Origin: Calycina herbarum
Taxonomy: Eukaryota > Ascomycota > Leotiomycetes > Helotiales > Pezizellaceae
Length of the DNA stretch: 23,868 nt
Direction: 5' to 3'
Assembly: GCA_001414485.1 (NCBI GenBank)
Contig: LLEY01000331.1
Span: 1-23,868 of the forward strand
The stretch's first letter is position 1, and the number at the start of each line of letters is the position of its first letter. A program made the position numbers and the translations under genes. Positions 1 through 10,102 of the stretch are shown here, piece after piece. The notes beneath the pieces are model-generated. The model had not been told where the DNA came from. It did not search any database and saw nothing but the letters and a program-made list of their open reading frames with translations.

Positions 1-782
1 TCCCTCACCATTCTCAAAAACCCCCACCCCCACATCAACACCCTCTCTCAACTCCCGTAAAGAAAACACCTAAAAACAGACGATCTAGACCAAAAAAAAA
101 AAAACCCTCTCCTCCCCCGCGAAGGCACCTCTTATCTAATATCGCCTCTGAAAAACTTGAACTTGAACTTTAACTAGATTCAAGAAATCCTCACCTCACC
201 TCACCTTTCCCTAACACACAACACAATCTAAGAAATTCCATCTCAAACCCCAACAGAACATAACACAACACAGAAAACAGACAAGAGACAAAGCCCCAAC
301 CTCCTCGCCTCGAAAAAAAAAAGAAGAAAAAAAAAACATCAAGCAGAGAGAAACAAGAAACATCGAAAGCAAAAATCACATCACATCACATCACATCACA
401 TCACACCATAAATAAATCTCCCAATATGATATTCCCCCCCCAAAAAAAGATGTGTCATTCTTTTATTCTCTAACTCAGCGGGAAACAGCAAAGATTAATA
501 CTGTCTGTCCACTTCAAAAAAGTCATCGAATACGTAAGACCCCCAAGTCACAGGCAATATGCTTCCACATATCCACAAGGCAGGAAAACAATCTCCACAA
601 AAACAAAGCTACCTAGGTAACCAACCTCAAAGGTACCCCCAAAGAAAAATCAACGCCTCCCTGTATACATCCCCACATCTAGTCCCGATCCACTCTTTCA
701 ACATTCACCAAAAATACTCCTCCCAAATACTAAACCCCCAGAAAATTATCAATCAAAACGCCAAAGTAGGAGAAAAGGTATC
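1..782. other. Non-coding 3' flank of the KHA1-type gene
   Basis: No recognisable gene. The stretch is A/C-rich on the plus strand, with poly-A and A/G-rich runs near 90-105 and 315-338 and a pentanucleotide microsatellite at 376-405. The 3' UTR of the minus-strand antiporter must lie in its right part. Short open frames here are low complexity and resemble no family I know. Confidence 0.6.
376..405. repeat. (TCACA)6 microsatellite
   Basis: Six perfect head-to-tail copies of TCACA read directly from the sequence. The run lies in the spacer downstream of the antiporter gene. No function is implied. Confidence 0.95.
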
Positions 783-3700
783 CTAAGCCTCCTGGCCCCC
801 AGCCTTCATAACCAGCACACTCCCATTAACCCCACTACTAATAATACTCTCCGCAAGAACCCCCAGCGTTCTCCGCATATCCGACCCCGCAACCCCATGA
901 TTCTCAATATCACTCAACCGAACATGTCGTCCCCGCCCAACAACAATCAGGTCCCCCGCATTCTTCGGCGTCTGCCCAATCTCCTGCTTAGCATGCTCAA
1001 TACAATCCGCAATCGGAGTCGTACTCGAGACCTCGACAAAGACCACACGATTAGCCAGACCCGCAGGGAGGGAATCCCGGAGGGTATGCAGGAGAGTGGT
1101 ATCCTGTGCAGCGGTGGTATGAAGAGCTTCAGTGTCCATTCTCTCTGTGATGTCGAGTTTGGAGCCACTTGAGCCACCCTGAGACGAGGCGCTAGGAACG
1201 CCGGTAGTTGTGACTTCAGGAGTCTTGGTAGAATGAAGGGGTAAGATAAAGTGGATGATTGTGGCAGTGATATTGCTGTTAGCTGCAAGTTGTAAAACAA
1301 AACGAAGGGCGACTCTGTCATCAGCACCACCAAAGAATGGGAAGTATACGTGATGACTTCGATCGGCGATAGGTGCGGTTGTGCGATCGCGATGACTTCT
1401 CAAGCTGAGTCCACTTCCGGATCGAGTGAGTGTTCTGGGCTCATTCATCGATGGGCCACCAAAACCACGGTTGTAAAAGACGGCGGTATTTGTTGTTGCG
1501 GTTTCCAGTGTTTTGCGGATGAAATGATCTTGTAAACCACTGGAGACATTGTCCTTGTTGCTGTCGATCTCAGATACGTGACCGGTCTGGCTCCATGGAA
1601 TCAAGACCAAGTCCGAAGCATGATCTGTTGCTTGAGTAGACAAGGTTTCCGCAAACGAGTCTTCGGGAACAATCGCCACTTCTCCAGAGACAGAGACATT
1701 GTTGAGCTGCGCAAAAGTTCTGAAAGCGTTGACGACTGGGTCTCGATAAGCATATTCATCTTGCTCCGAGACTTTCATGACAGAAGAGGTACGCTCAGTC
1801 AACTCGACGACTCTGACACCGTGAACCTCGAGAGGCCGTTTTGGCGCTGCGGATGAACTTGATTCGTTTTCGGTTCCTTCCGGAACAGAGGCGAGTGCGA
1901 GCTTGTTTCTGTGGACCTTGGTTGCAGTTGAACCCTTGTCACCACCAAGCAGCGAGATGAAAGTAAACAAACTAGGCAAACTATCGAGTCGAAGGTACAC
2001 CAAAACCTTGCGAACTTGGGTGCTGCGGATCTTTTCCAGAGAGTTTTCTGTGCTCACGTCGCCATCCGTAAGGAGTTGATTACCATCCCAGTCAATTTCT
2101 CCTCTCTTCCAAGCTTCGAGCTTCTTTTGATACCATGGAGGGTAAAGTGAGTGAGTCAGAGGCGTGGTAGAAACAGTAGTGATGAGTGCCATAACAACGA
2201 AGATGGTGAAAGTTCTGGTCGAAAGGATCTTGGCTTGGAGACCAATATTCTAATAATAATTAGCATGAAACGAGATAAAATGGTTAAAAGTGAGCTTGCC
2301 AAAACAATCAATTCGACAAGACCCTTACAACTCATCAACACACCAATGGTCAAACTCTCTCGCCAAACGAGTTTGCAGGCTCGAGCGGCTAAAGTGCCAC
2401 CAATAATTTTGCCAGCGAATGCAATAGCACAAACTCCAATAACGTATGCCCATGTGATGCCATCGTTCAACAATCCAATGTTGGTGCTCAATCCAGAAAG
2501 AGCAAAGTAAAGAGGGAGGAGGAGGACAGTAACCAAATCTTCGAGTTTCTCGGTAAGTTTGATTGCGAAACCACCGTCATGGGGACAAATCAATCCCATG
2601 AGGAAAGCTAAAAAGCATTAGTCGATGTGTTTTTGGGGCGGGGAAGGGATACATACCTCCAAAAATGGCATGAACACCAATGATTCCGGTAAACCAAGAG
2701 GAAAGAAGTACCAACAGAAGGGTCAAGGCCACCATAGACTGGGTTGGACCATTCTGGAGACTTCCAGAGCGTCTGAGAACCCGAATAAAAATTGGACGAA
2801 CAGCGTAGACTAAAAAGAGAATCCAACCAATACAGCAAAGCAAAACATAGAGTGCCGTGATTCCGGAACCGTTGTTCACCAAGGCCACGCAGAGTGCCAA
2901 CAGAATCCATCCCACCACATCATTACCCACACCAGCAGCCAAAACTGTGACACCGACGGGTGTTCCGAGAAGCTTCAATTCTGTAAGAATTCGGCAAAGC
3001 ACTGGGAAAGCCGTAATGGACAAGGCAGTTCCAATAAACAACATATAGACACCAAAACTAATGGTGACGGTATTTGGGTCGTTTCTGAATTGGTGGTACA
3101 GACCGTACGAAATCCCAGCTCCCAAGCCAAAGGGCAAGGCCATTCCCGCCAGTCCAACACTCAGTGCCACACGCCAATTTGACAGAAACATGCGCATATT
3201 GACTTCTAGTCCGACTAGGAAGAGGAAGAGAATAAGACCGAGATTTGCGACCAAATTTAAATTTGGCATGGCTGCTGGGGGAAATATGGCGGCTTCGAAG
3301 CCGGGAATTCGCATCAACACCGAAGGACCCAGTATGATTCCTCCGATGACTTCTGCGATGACTCGAGGCTGGCGCATCTTGGAGAGGGGGTAATGGAGGA
3401 TTCGACAGAAGATAATGATGATTCCGGCCTGTCAAGCATGTTGTTAGCATATATTTCATTGTTTGTATTTCTCCCATTTTTGGTTGAGCTCAAGGTTGGC
3501 GCATAGCAGAGCCGCCCGTGATCGATCAACAACATCAAATTGGCCTGTTGCATATCGACGCTGCAGGCACAAAGTGACAGTTCCACGGAGAAGTGGTGCC
3601 CAGCGCGGGTGTTGCAGTATAGAACCATTCTGCCGGTATTCGGGTGTACGACTCCAAAGACAATGGCGCCCACGTACCTGGATAATGAACAAGATGAGGG

Positions 3701-3815
3701 GATTCTTGGTATCATAATGAGCCGGGTTCACACCGTCCAGCACGCCTCCTTGGTGAGGGGCAGTAGCTTTGGCCACGGCAGCAGAGGCCGTCTTGCTGGC
3801 GACAGAGGAAGACAT
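783..3815 (-). CDS. KHA1: KHA1-type K+/H+ antiporter (CPA2 family), four exons
   Basis: Predicted monovalent cation/proton antiporter of 894 aa; yeast Kha1 is similar in length (about 870 aa) and acts in internal membranes in K+ and pH homeostasis. Exons on the minus strand: 3815-3678, 3428-2657, 2607-2300, 2249-783, all joining in frame. Residues 1-46 precede the first helix. A block starting MRQPRVIAEVIGG (from residue 64) is the CPA2 signature. About 12 hydrophobic segments run to residue ~440. ALSITAFPVLCRIL lies near 181-194, and the family's Asn-Asp pair is in GVGNDVVGW (N215, D216). The hydrophilic C-terminal half (~441-894) looks like two universal-stress-protein-like folds, as in Kha1. 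The start in exon 1 has a good context (CAATCATG). Introns 2 and 3 are 49 and 50 nt; intron 1 is 249 nt. Intron 3 uses a GC donor (GCAAGC...TAG), the only choice that restores the conserved KGLVELIVL-NIGLQAK join. Other CPA2 exchangers are possible, but the long cytoplasmic tail favours Kha1. Confidence 0.93.
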
Positions 3816-3960
3816 GATTGAGGGTTTTGCCGCAAGAAAATTGTGCTGAGGGAGAGAGGAGGACCGCCTAGCGGGAAGGTTGGGGTTTGTTGTAGAGCTT
3901 CAGCAAAGAGGTCTCGCGATGTCAAAGGGCCGAGGTTGAGGTGTCGACAGAGGTGAATGT

Positions 3961-3972
3961 TATTATATAAAG
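3961..3972 (-). promoter_or_regulatory. Possible TATA element of the KHA1-type gene
   Basis: On the minus strand this reads CTTTATATAATA, about 146 nt before the antiporter start codon. It is followed by CT-rich sequence (…CCTCCTCTCTCCCTCAG…) typical of fungal transcription starts. Motif and spacing are seen directly; promoter activity is inferred. Confidence 0.4.
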
Positions 3973-4440
3973 GATGACAACATGATCTGAATCATGGAGG
4001 AAGAGAGGAGAGGGAGGCAAGAGTAAGGTAGGGTATTCGGCGATAATTACAACTGACCTGACAGCGCGGATTCACAAGCAAAGTTGAGCAAGATTGTGAG
4101 CTTCCAAGACCAGCCACCAGCCTCTGCAAGCCCAGCATGCGGTGAAGGACGAGTAAGAGTAAGCCAGGGTAGGAGGGAAGTAGGAGAGAGGGTAGCCATG
4201 CATATTGCGCGAGTATCAACCAATAATCGGCCACTATGAAGACAAGGAAAGTCAAAGTGAGCTTGCGTTCACTAGGTTCACTAAGACTTGCTCCGTGCGG
4301 CTGCGGCGGGGTTATCTTCCCCCCCCACTGACCTCTCTTATTCAGCGCCTCCATAGGCTGGAGTAGCCTGGGATTGGAGGGAAACAGCTGGAGAACCCTG
4401 AGGGCGGGGAAGGGACGGAAAATCACCATTTGCCCTCAGG

Positions 4441-4464
4441 TCTCAGGGTCTCAGGGTCTCAGGG
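4441..4464. repeat. (TCTCAGGG)3 octamer repeat
   Basis: Three perfect tandem copies of TCTCAGGG, preceded by a partial copy (CAGG, 4437-4440). It sits about 630 bp upstream of the antiporter start codon. Confidence 0.95.
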
Positions 4465-7060
4465 TTGCTTTCGGCGTGCTCGCCTGATGTCTCTCCTTTG
4501 AGAGAAGAGAGAACATGGCCCGGTTATTGATGCTTATCTTCGGTCATGCTCTCGAAATTGTCATCTTGGATGAGGTGACTCTCACTCCGCCACCGCGTTC
4601 GCATGGCCAACAGCTCTCGTACAGGTGTATGTATGGTATGGGATGGGATGGGAATGGTGGTCTTCAAAAGAAAAACAAGCGCCAAGGGGGTGTCAGGAGA
4701 CGTCTACGCGGCTGGTCCTCGAATGTTGGCGGCGTCGACTGAGAGGCTGGTCGGTGAGCTCCAATGTCTTTCCATTGCAAGCTCCATCTCTCCACAATTC
4801 ACATTGCGGGGAAATCATGTCCATCACATGGCCAACATCTGGAGATTCATTGCTGGAATTTACTTTTTGTTTCTGCCAAGTTAGAAGATGGGATTCCTGG
4901 GATACAGTATTCCCAGTGGAATGGTCTTCTCCGTTTCGCCTCCCTACCTACGTACAAATGGCACGTTGTCGGGCACACCGAGGGCAGTACGACATTTGTC
5001 GCATTTTGCCATCCTTTCATTCTTTTTTGCTGTTACTATTTTCGAGTTCATGTTGTCTTTGCATCTTCTTTCAGTTGTCTTGTTGATTTAATCTTTGCCA
5101 CCACCACTCTTGGGCCATTGTCAGCGCCTAGCAAAGGATGTCAGCTTGGCGTCCACCACGCAATTTGGCGTAAAGAACATAGAATAAAAATCAGTATCAC
5201 AACACCTAGATTCTAGAGCACTTATTATCTTATGGCTGGTCAACTCTACTAGCGTAGACGCATGTCTCGGGTGCACCTTGTCAGTTGACGTTGATGTATG
5301 GAGCAGGACAGCTATTCGTTCTCGAGTAACAAAGACAGGAGAATATTCATAGCTCGTCAAAAACAGAGTGCCTTTACGCTGCTCCTTCCATTGTCCGAAC
5401 AAGACTCAGATAATCGACTTCGATTATCCTACCAGGCTCGAACAATTAGATTTATGCTGCCTTCATTATTCTGGAAAAGTTGGGGGAATTATAGAAGAGA
5501 AAGCGCTTTGGACAGGCAATCCCTAGTAATCTAAGAAATTAGAACCTGTTCTCTACATCTAGATGATCAGAACAAAAATAGAAATCTTCATAAAACACTT
5601 TCGAGCCATTCCTTTCTTTCGGGATATTATCCAAAGTGAGGTTTCTCGTATACCCGTACACAAGTACTCCCACAACCCGCCATTCGGACGAAAACAAGCG
5701 GGACGGGACGCTGGAAGTATTACCATGCACAACCACACTGGGGTACAAAGTGATAGCGGCTGCAAAAGAAGTCGTGTTTCCAAATCCAGATATCAAAAAG
5801 TCGAGATACAACTTTATCTGCCTCTCAATCCGGGAGATTAGGAGAGTTGACACCAGATGCAGGGTCTTTGCTTGCCCCTCTCATGGGATTGGAGCAAGGG
5901 TCAACGTCAAGGATGTATCAACTTGGACTGTAGTACTGTACCCCAGATTCCAAGCCTAGACCTTTGGACAAATATACTCGGTTGCTTACCGAGTACCCCT
6001 CGGCTTAACAGAGACCAAGCTTATTTAACAAGGTCACCGGGCGACAACCGCAATTTGCGAATTCCAAAGGGAAAGAAAGTCCTATCGTCACTGCCACGTT
6101 TTTCCCCAAAAGAAAGTCAGATTTTTAATTTTTGGGCTGACATGCATCGTCTAGGGTGTCGGACTCATGAACCGGAATGGTGGGTCATGAGGAAGGAGTA
6201 TCCTTTGTGTTTCCTTTTGGGTTTAGAAATACTTTTCGGGGAAACCTTTTTTCCGCTGGAAACATACTTGAGAGTTTATTCTTCTTCTTCCCTTTACTTT
6301 GCGTTACTTATTTTCCTCGCTCCTTTACTCGTCGTGATAGTTTAGCTTAGCTAGGCTTGTCATCTACATATTTTGCATCAACTAAATACATCACAACTCC
6401 CCCCCCCCCTCTCACACATACAAATTACATAAATACCAGTTCCAACCAAAGAAGCAAATGAAACTCCATCCCAAGTACAAGTACAAGTACCAGACCTCTA
6501 TCAATTCCCAACCTCCAAAAAAAAACTCCCGATATTAAAGTAAGGTGCAAGGTCGTCCGTCACCTATCAAACGAAACCCGACAAGCCAAAAAAATATTAA
6601 AATTAAAAATAAAAATCTATGTGGGGGTGATACGAATGACAGCTTGTAACCCCATCTTATCTCTCCCCCTCCAAAATCTCCACCCAAAATCTCACCTTTC
6701 CCATCCCATCCCATCCAATCCCTATCACATCCCCATATCTATCCGAAAAGCTTAACCGATACCGAAGAATGCGTGTCTCACCTTCTTGACACAAACTAAA
6801 CGAGTTTCCGGATCTATCATCCTCTCTCTCTCTTGCTAGGAAAATGGAATGGCGCGTTTTTTGAACCCCTTGTTCGTTCAGGCTCGGGAGATTCTTTCGT
6901 CGGGTTTCGTTTTTGGGGATTTTCTGGGATTTTCTAGGTGGTTGGTGGTTGGTTGGTGGGTTTAATGCCGTGGTAGGTAGAGGTTTGTTGGGTTTCTGGG
7001 TTTGGGTTGGGGTATTAGGTTTGGGTTCTGGGTATTGGGTATTGGATCTTGTGATAAGGT

Positions 7061-7085
7061 GGTTGTGTTGTGTTGTGTTGTGTTG
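7061..7085. repeat. (TGTTG)n microsatellite
   Basis: Four perfect TGTTG units preceded by an imperfect GGTTG unit, within a strongly G/T-rich stretch (about 6905-7200). The G/T bias makes the open frames here low complexity and unlikely to be real proteins. Confidence 0.9.
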
Positions 7086-8076
7086 TCTTCGTGTATTTCT
7101 TCTAGATTGGATTATCCAGGCGTTGATACTCGGGCTTCATTCGGGGTGGACGAGAAGGGGTGTGGTGGGGTATGTGGTAGTATGGTGTATAGTTTCCACG
7201 TAGAAACTCTTTTGCTCTTAATGTATATCTTGTAATGCAATGCTGTTTTCTCGCTGCTAGTTATTCTTGCTGTTGGAGGAAGCAAATATCTTTTGTTTAC
7301 GTTTTTTCTCTTCTTTTTTTTCTCTAGGAGGTTTGCGCTGTATAGGATATGAGAGGGAGAATCTACTTCGTTAGATGGGTATTGGTATTTCCTTCGCTTC
7401 GGTTTGTTTCCCTCGTGGATTCTTAGTTGGAAATTTATGAGATAGTCGCGAATGTTAATGATAGCAGAAGAAGACAATTCTCCTTGGTCTAGGTGGGTGC
7501 TCTATGATTTCTCTCCTGGTGATCGTTGTTGATTTTTAAGTCTTGGTGGTGAGTGTAAAAGAAACTTGCGTCGTGACATCAGAAACTCTCTAGGCCAGCC
7601 GCCAACAGAAAAAACCATGATTGTCACTTTAGTGTGTGTCCTAGTTTTGCGATTGTGTCTTTCGAGTTCTTTTCTTTCAAAATCTTTACTCCCAAGCCAC
7701 CTTTTCAACAGCTTCCAAGATACGAAGAGACAAAGGTACAAGTTAGGATCAGGGATCTTTGTACTCTTGGTACTGGGACATAAGTTTCATTTATCATCAA
7801 CCACTCCAGACTTGAGTAGAAAGGCTTTCTTGCCTCTTCCACGGCATCGTCCCCAAACCCCTGGAAAGCTACGAGCTGTCTTTGAAATAGGCGAAGGATA
7901 CAGCAATCCCGGAATCTCACACGAAACATGATGATAAACCAATTTATCTTTGAGACAGATGATAAGACCTGGATATTTGACAGGACATTCTGAGGTAAGT
8001 GTTTCATCGAGATGGATGATTTGGAACTTGGCATTTATTTTTTGGGTTTCCTTCGAGCTCATTGATTAGATACCTA

Positions 8077-8266
8077 TCCCTTCCAAGTTTGAGACGCTCA
8101 CTTCAAAACGTGCACTGAGAAGTGGGTATAAAGGGGTAACTTTTAAGGCTTAATCGGGGGCATCAATCAAAACAATACGTGCATATTCCCGAGTTCGCCT
8201 AAAGTACTAATTCTGGCTCATAAGCATGCGCATGTTTTGAACTGAGCGTCTCAAACTTGGAAGGGA
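8077..8266. mobile_element. MITE-like inverted-repeat element, about 190 bp, TA-flanked
   Basis: The ends 8077-8100 and 8243-8266 are perfect inverted repeats of 24 bp, starting TCCCTTCCAAGTTTGAG. The match continues inward for about 15 bp with three or four mismatches, giving arms near 39 bp. A TA lies immediately outside each end (8075-8076 and 8267-8268), as expected for a Tc1/mariner-type target duplication; alternatively the TA belongs to a slightly longer terminal repeat. The ~110-bp interior has no coding potential. Size, arms and lack of coding sequence fit a non-autonomous MITE. The class assignment is inference. Confidence 0.75.
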
Positions 8267-8788
8267 TAGAAGATTTGAGTTGAGTCTAGTCGATGCCTTT
8301 AATTAAAAGGTGTCTGGCTTATGATTTTAGGGGCCCTTTCAATAGCATCTGCAACTTTCCGCTGTGCAATAGCTGATAGAGGTTGGAATTTTACAAAAAG
8401 TTGTCTCAGCTGCAGGTTTTACAAGAGTTATAACAAACGGGGTGATTGATTTAGCGGGGGGCAAAGGAGCTAAATTCTTTTTGGGGATAAAGTACGAGCG
8501 TGGTTTGAAGGTGTGTTGGGAGAAGAAGAGAGGTTGCTGACTAGTAATAGTAAAGAGATTATTTCCAGGAATTCTGTTTGTTGACTGATTCAATACTTCT
8601 TAGTGGTAGGTAACGTTTTTGTACTATCTACTCATTCATTTCGCGATGCTATTTAATTAAGATATGGATCGCGACTTCCTGATCATCGATCTAGGACTAC
8701 ACCGCCATATCAGGACCAGCATCGCGCCTTCCTCACTATCGATGTGACATCATACTACAAACTCCACATTGCCCATGTCACGTCTTCA
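8267..8788. other. Spacer between MITE-like element and ubiquitin relic
   Basis: No recognisable gene. The minus-strand open frame at 8593-8339 matches nothing I know. Short palindromic pieces containing TCGCGA and ATCGAT occur near 8640-8745. Confidence 0.5.
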
Positions 8789-9033
8789 CCAACAGTTTCA
8801 CTTTCGCACTCGACATCTTCGACATAGTCGCCAGCGTCGAGTCCAAGATCAAGAACAAGGAGGGGATTCCACCAGACTAACACAACAAGCTTCATTCTAC
8901 TCCTCGACATCTTCGACACAGTCGCCAGCGTCAAGTCAAAGATCCAGGATAAGGAGGGTATTCCACCAGACTCGCAGAGATTGATCTTTGCTGGTCAGAC
9001 CCTCGATGATTGCGATGCTCTATCAAGAGTTTT
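8789..9033 (+). pseudogene. Degenerate ubiquitin-like relic, two partial units
   Basis: Two overlapping fragments resemble ubiquitin. Unit A (about 8789-8880) encodes [19 protein letters not shown] then IPPD, and ends at an in-frame TAA (8878-8880). Unit B (about 8882-9033) encodes [19 protein letters not shown], then [13 protein letters not shown] and a decayed LS. These align with ubiquitin residues ~12-57, including the [11 protein letters not shown] and QRLIFAG blocks and the Ile44 position. The units are direct repeats offset by 94 bp, not a codon multiple, so B is in a different frame from A. The N-terminal MQIFVKTL strand and the LRLRGG tail are absent, so no conjugatable ubiquitin could be made. 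An open frame continues to 9235, and a GTAAGT donor-like site lies at 9090, so transcription cannot be excluded. Confidence 0.75.
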
Positions 9034-10102
9034 AATATATTGTAGGGTGAATTTGAGAGTGATTGAGAAGGGTAATAGCTTTATCATTAGTAAGTTATTC
9101 TTCTCATTCACTTCCGGATTACTGGATATGATTCCCCAGCTCTTCCTCTCAATGAAGAGATGGATAGTGAGGCTTGGATATCACCCCTGCACGGATTCGA
9201 ATGCTTGGGAAATATGTGCTAATATATTAATATAGCCATCAAGACTCTGTCCAAGAAGCGATTGCCTTTGAGAGTTGATATGTCTACCCCGATCGGCCGT
9301 CTGGAGCGAATGGTACAACTTGGTGAAGGTTTAGTTGCTGATGGTACGAACATATGCGATGCGCGTGTGGGTGGACCTCCTGTTTCTATGCCGACTTTTT
9401 CTTGGGGGTTGCAATGAATACGGGAGCTGTGGTTGGAGATTATGGGTTAGGTGAGATATGCTGTTCTCGAGTCCTGTAAGTTTTTCCTCAGTTTAGAATT
9501 GCTGAAGCTGTCTTATGCTTAGTAATGTATGCTGTTTGATTTAGATTTCGTATTTAGATTTACAAGTGGGACAAGTAAGGCTTGTATGGGCGCACTGGTA
9601 TTGTTTGAAGAATTATAGCACGAGAGGGGTTGGCTAGTCCTCTGTAAGTTACAATTACCTTTGTTATTAGTATTCATTTGCTAATCATTTGTATAAATTA
9701 TACTCTAAAATAGCCTTATTTTATGTAAAATAATAAAGTATAGATGATTATATTTAATTACGCTTTTAGATGATTGTACGTAAATTATAATTCGCCGACT
9801 CCCAGTGTTGAATAATCCAATTAAATTCATGACTGCCGCTTTTATTATCCATCGCAAGCCACTAAATGACCCCCCTGGACAAGCCACCCCTTGGCATCCC
9901 TCAACCTCCAACCTGTTTCTTTCGCGATGACGCGCGACTCGATTTACCTCTAACATGCGAAGTCGCGGTGTAGAAAAACATCCCCTCTAGACGAGTGTCT
10001 CGGTGAGGGCATTTCGAGTTCCTCCTGCTTGCATTATTTTCAAGTATTTCCAAACAGTTTTGATTTACGTACACCCACACGTCGAGACAATCCAAAGACA
10101 AG
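9034..10102. other. Spacer with AT-rich block, ending in promoter of gene 2
   Basis: No recognisable intact gene. A short frame at 9281-9418 (MSTPIGRLERMVQ…, 45 codons) may belong to the adjacent ubiquitin relic if the AG near 9235 is a splice acceptor, but it has no family match. About 9640-9800 is very AT-rich. At 9831-9843 a GACTGCCGCTTTT motif matches 12 of 13 bases of the right end of the element in the sugar-transporter intron, perhaps a lone remnant. The last ~150 bp serve as the upstream region of the transporter at 10103. Confidence 0.5.

Larger units (their letters stand above)
3816..8076. other. Gene-poor spacer, about 4.3 kb, no intact gene recognised
   Basis: The first part is the antiporter promoter and leader. 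Beyond it I find only unsupported open frames of 60-160 codons that overlap one another on both strands. None has a recognisable domain or a convincing spliced extension. Visible structure: three perfect TCTCAGGG octamers (4441-4464), TATGG/ATGGG-rich sequence near 4628-4655, an 8-bp perfect hairpin (5975-5995), a C-run near 6399-6410, (CAAGTA)3 near 6472, a CT/CCA-rich tract at 6660-6730 followed by G/T-rich sequence to about 7200, and a (TGTTG)n run at 7061-7085. The pyrimidine tract followed by GT-rich sequence could mark a promoter or a non-coding transcript, but nothing here proves it. Confidence 0.55.

Noticed and set aside
947..1333. Open frame on the minus strand inside the antiporter's last exon
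   Set aside because: It overlaps the conserved antiporter frame in another phase and has no family resemblance.
4625..5086. 153-codon plus-strand open frame
   Set aside because: No recognisable domain or signal peptide, Trp/Ser-rich low-quality composition, and competing frames of similar length overlap it.
5539..5853. 104-codon minus-strand frame with several N-glycosylation-like sites
   Set aside because: It reads somewhat protein-like, but I recognise no family, and the opposite strand is open over much of the same stretch. It needs transcript evidence.
6913..7203. Gly/Leu/Trp/Val-rich plus-strand frame
   Set aside because: Produced by G/T-rich simple sequence including the TGTTG microsatellite; not credible as a protein.
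7566..7931. 121-codon plus-strand frame with an internal hydrophobic start (MIVTLVCVLVL…)
   Set aside because: The internal start looks like a signal peptide, but the rest matches nothing and a minus-strand frame overlaps it. Insufficient for a gene call.
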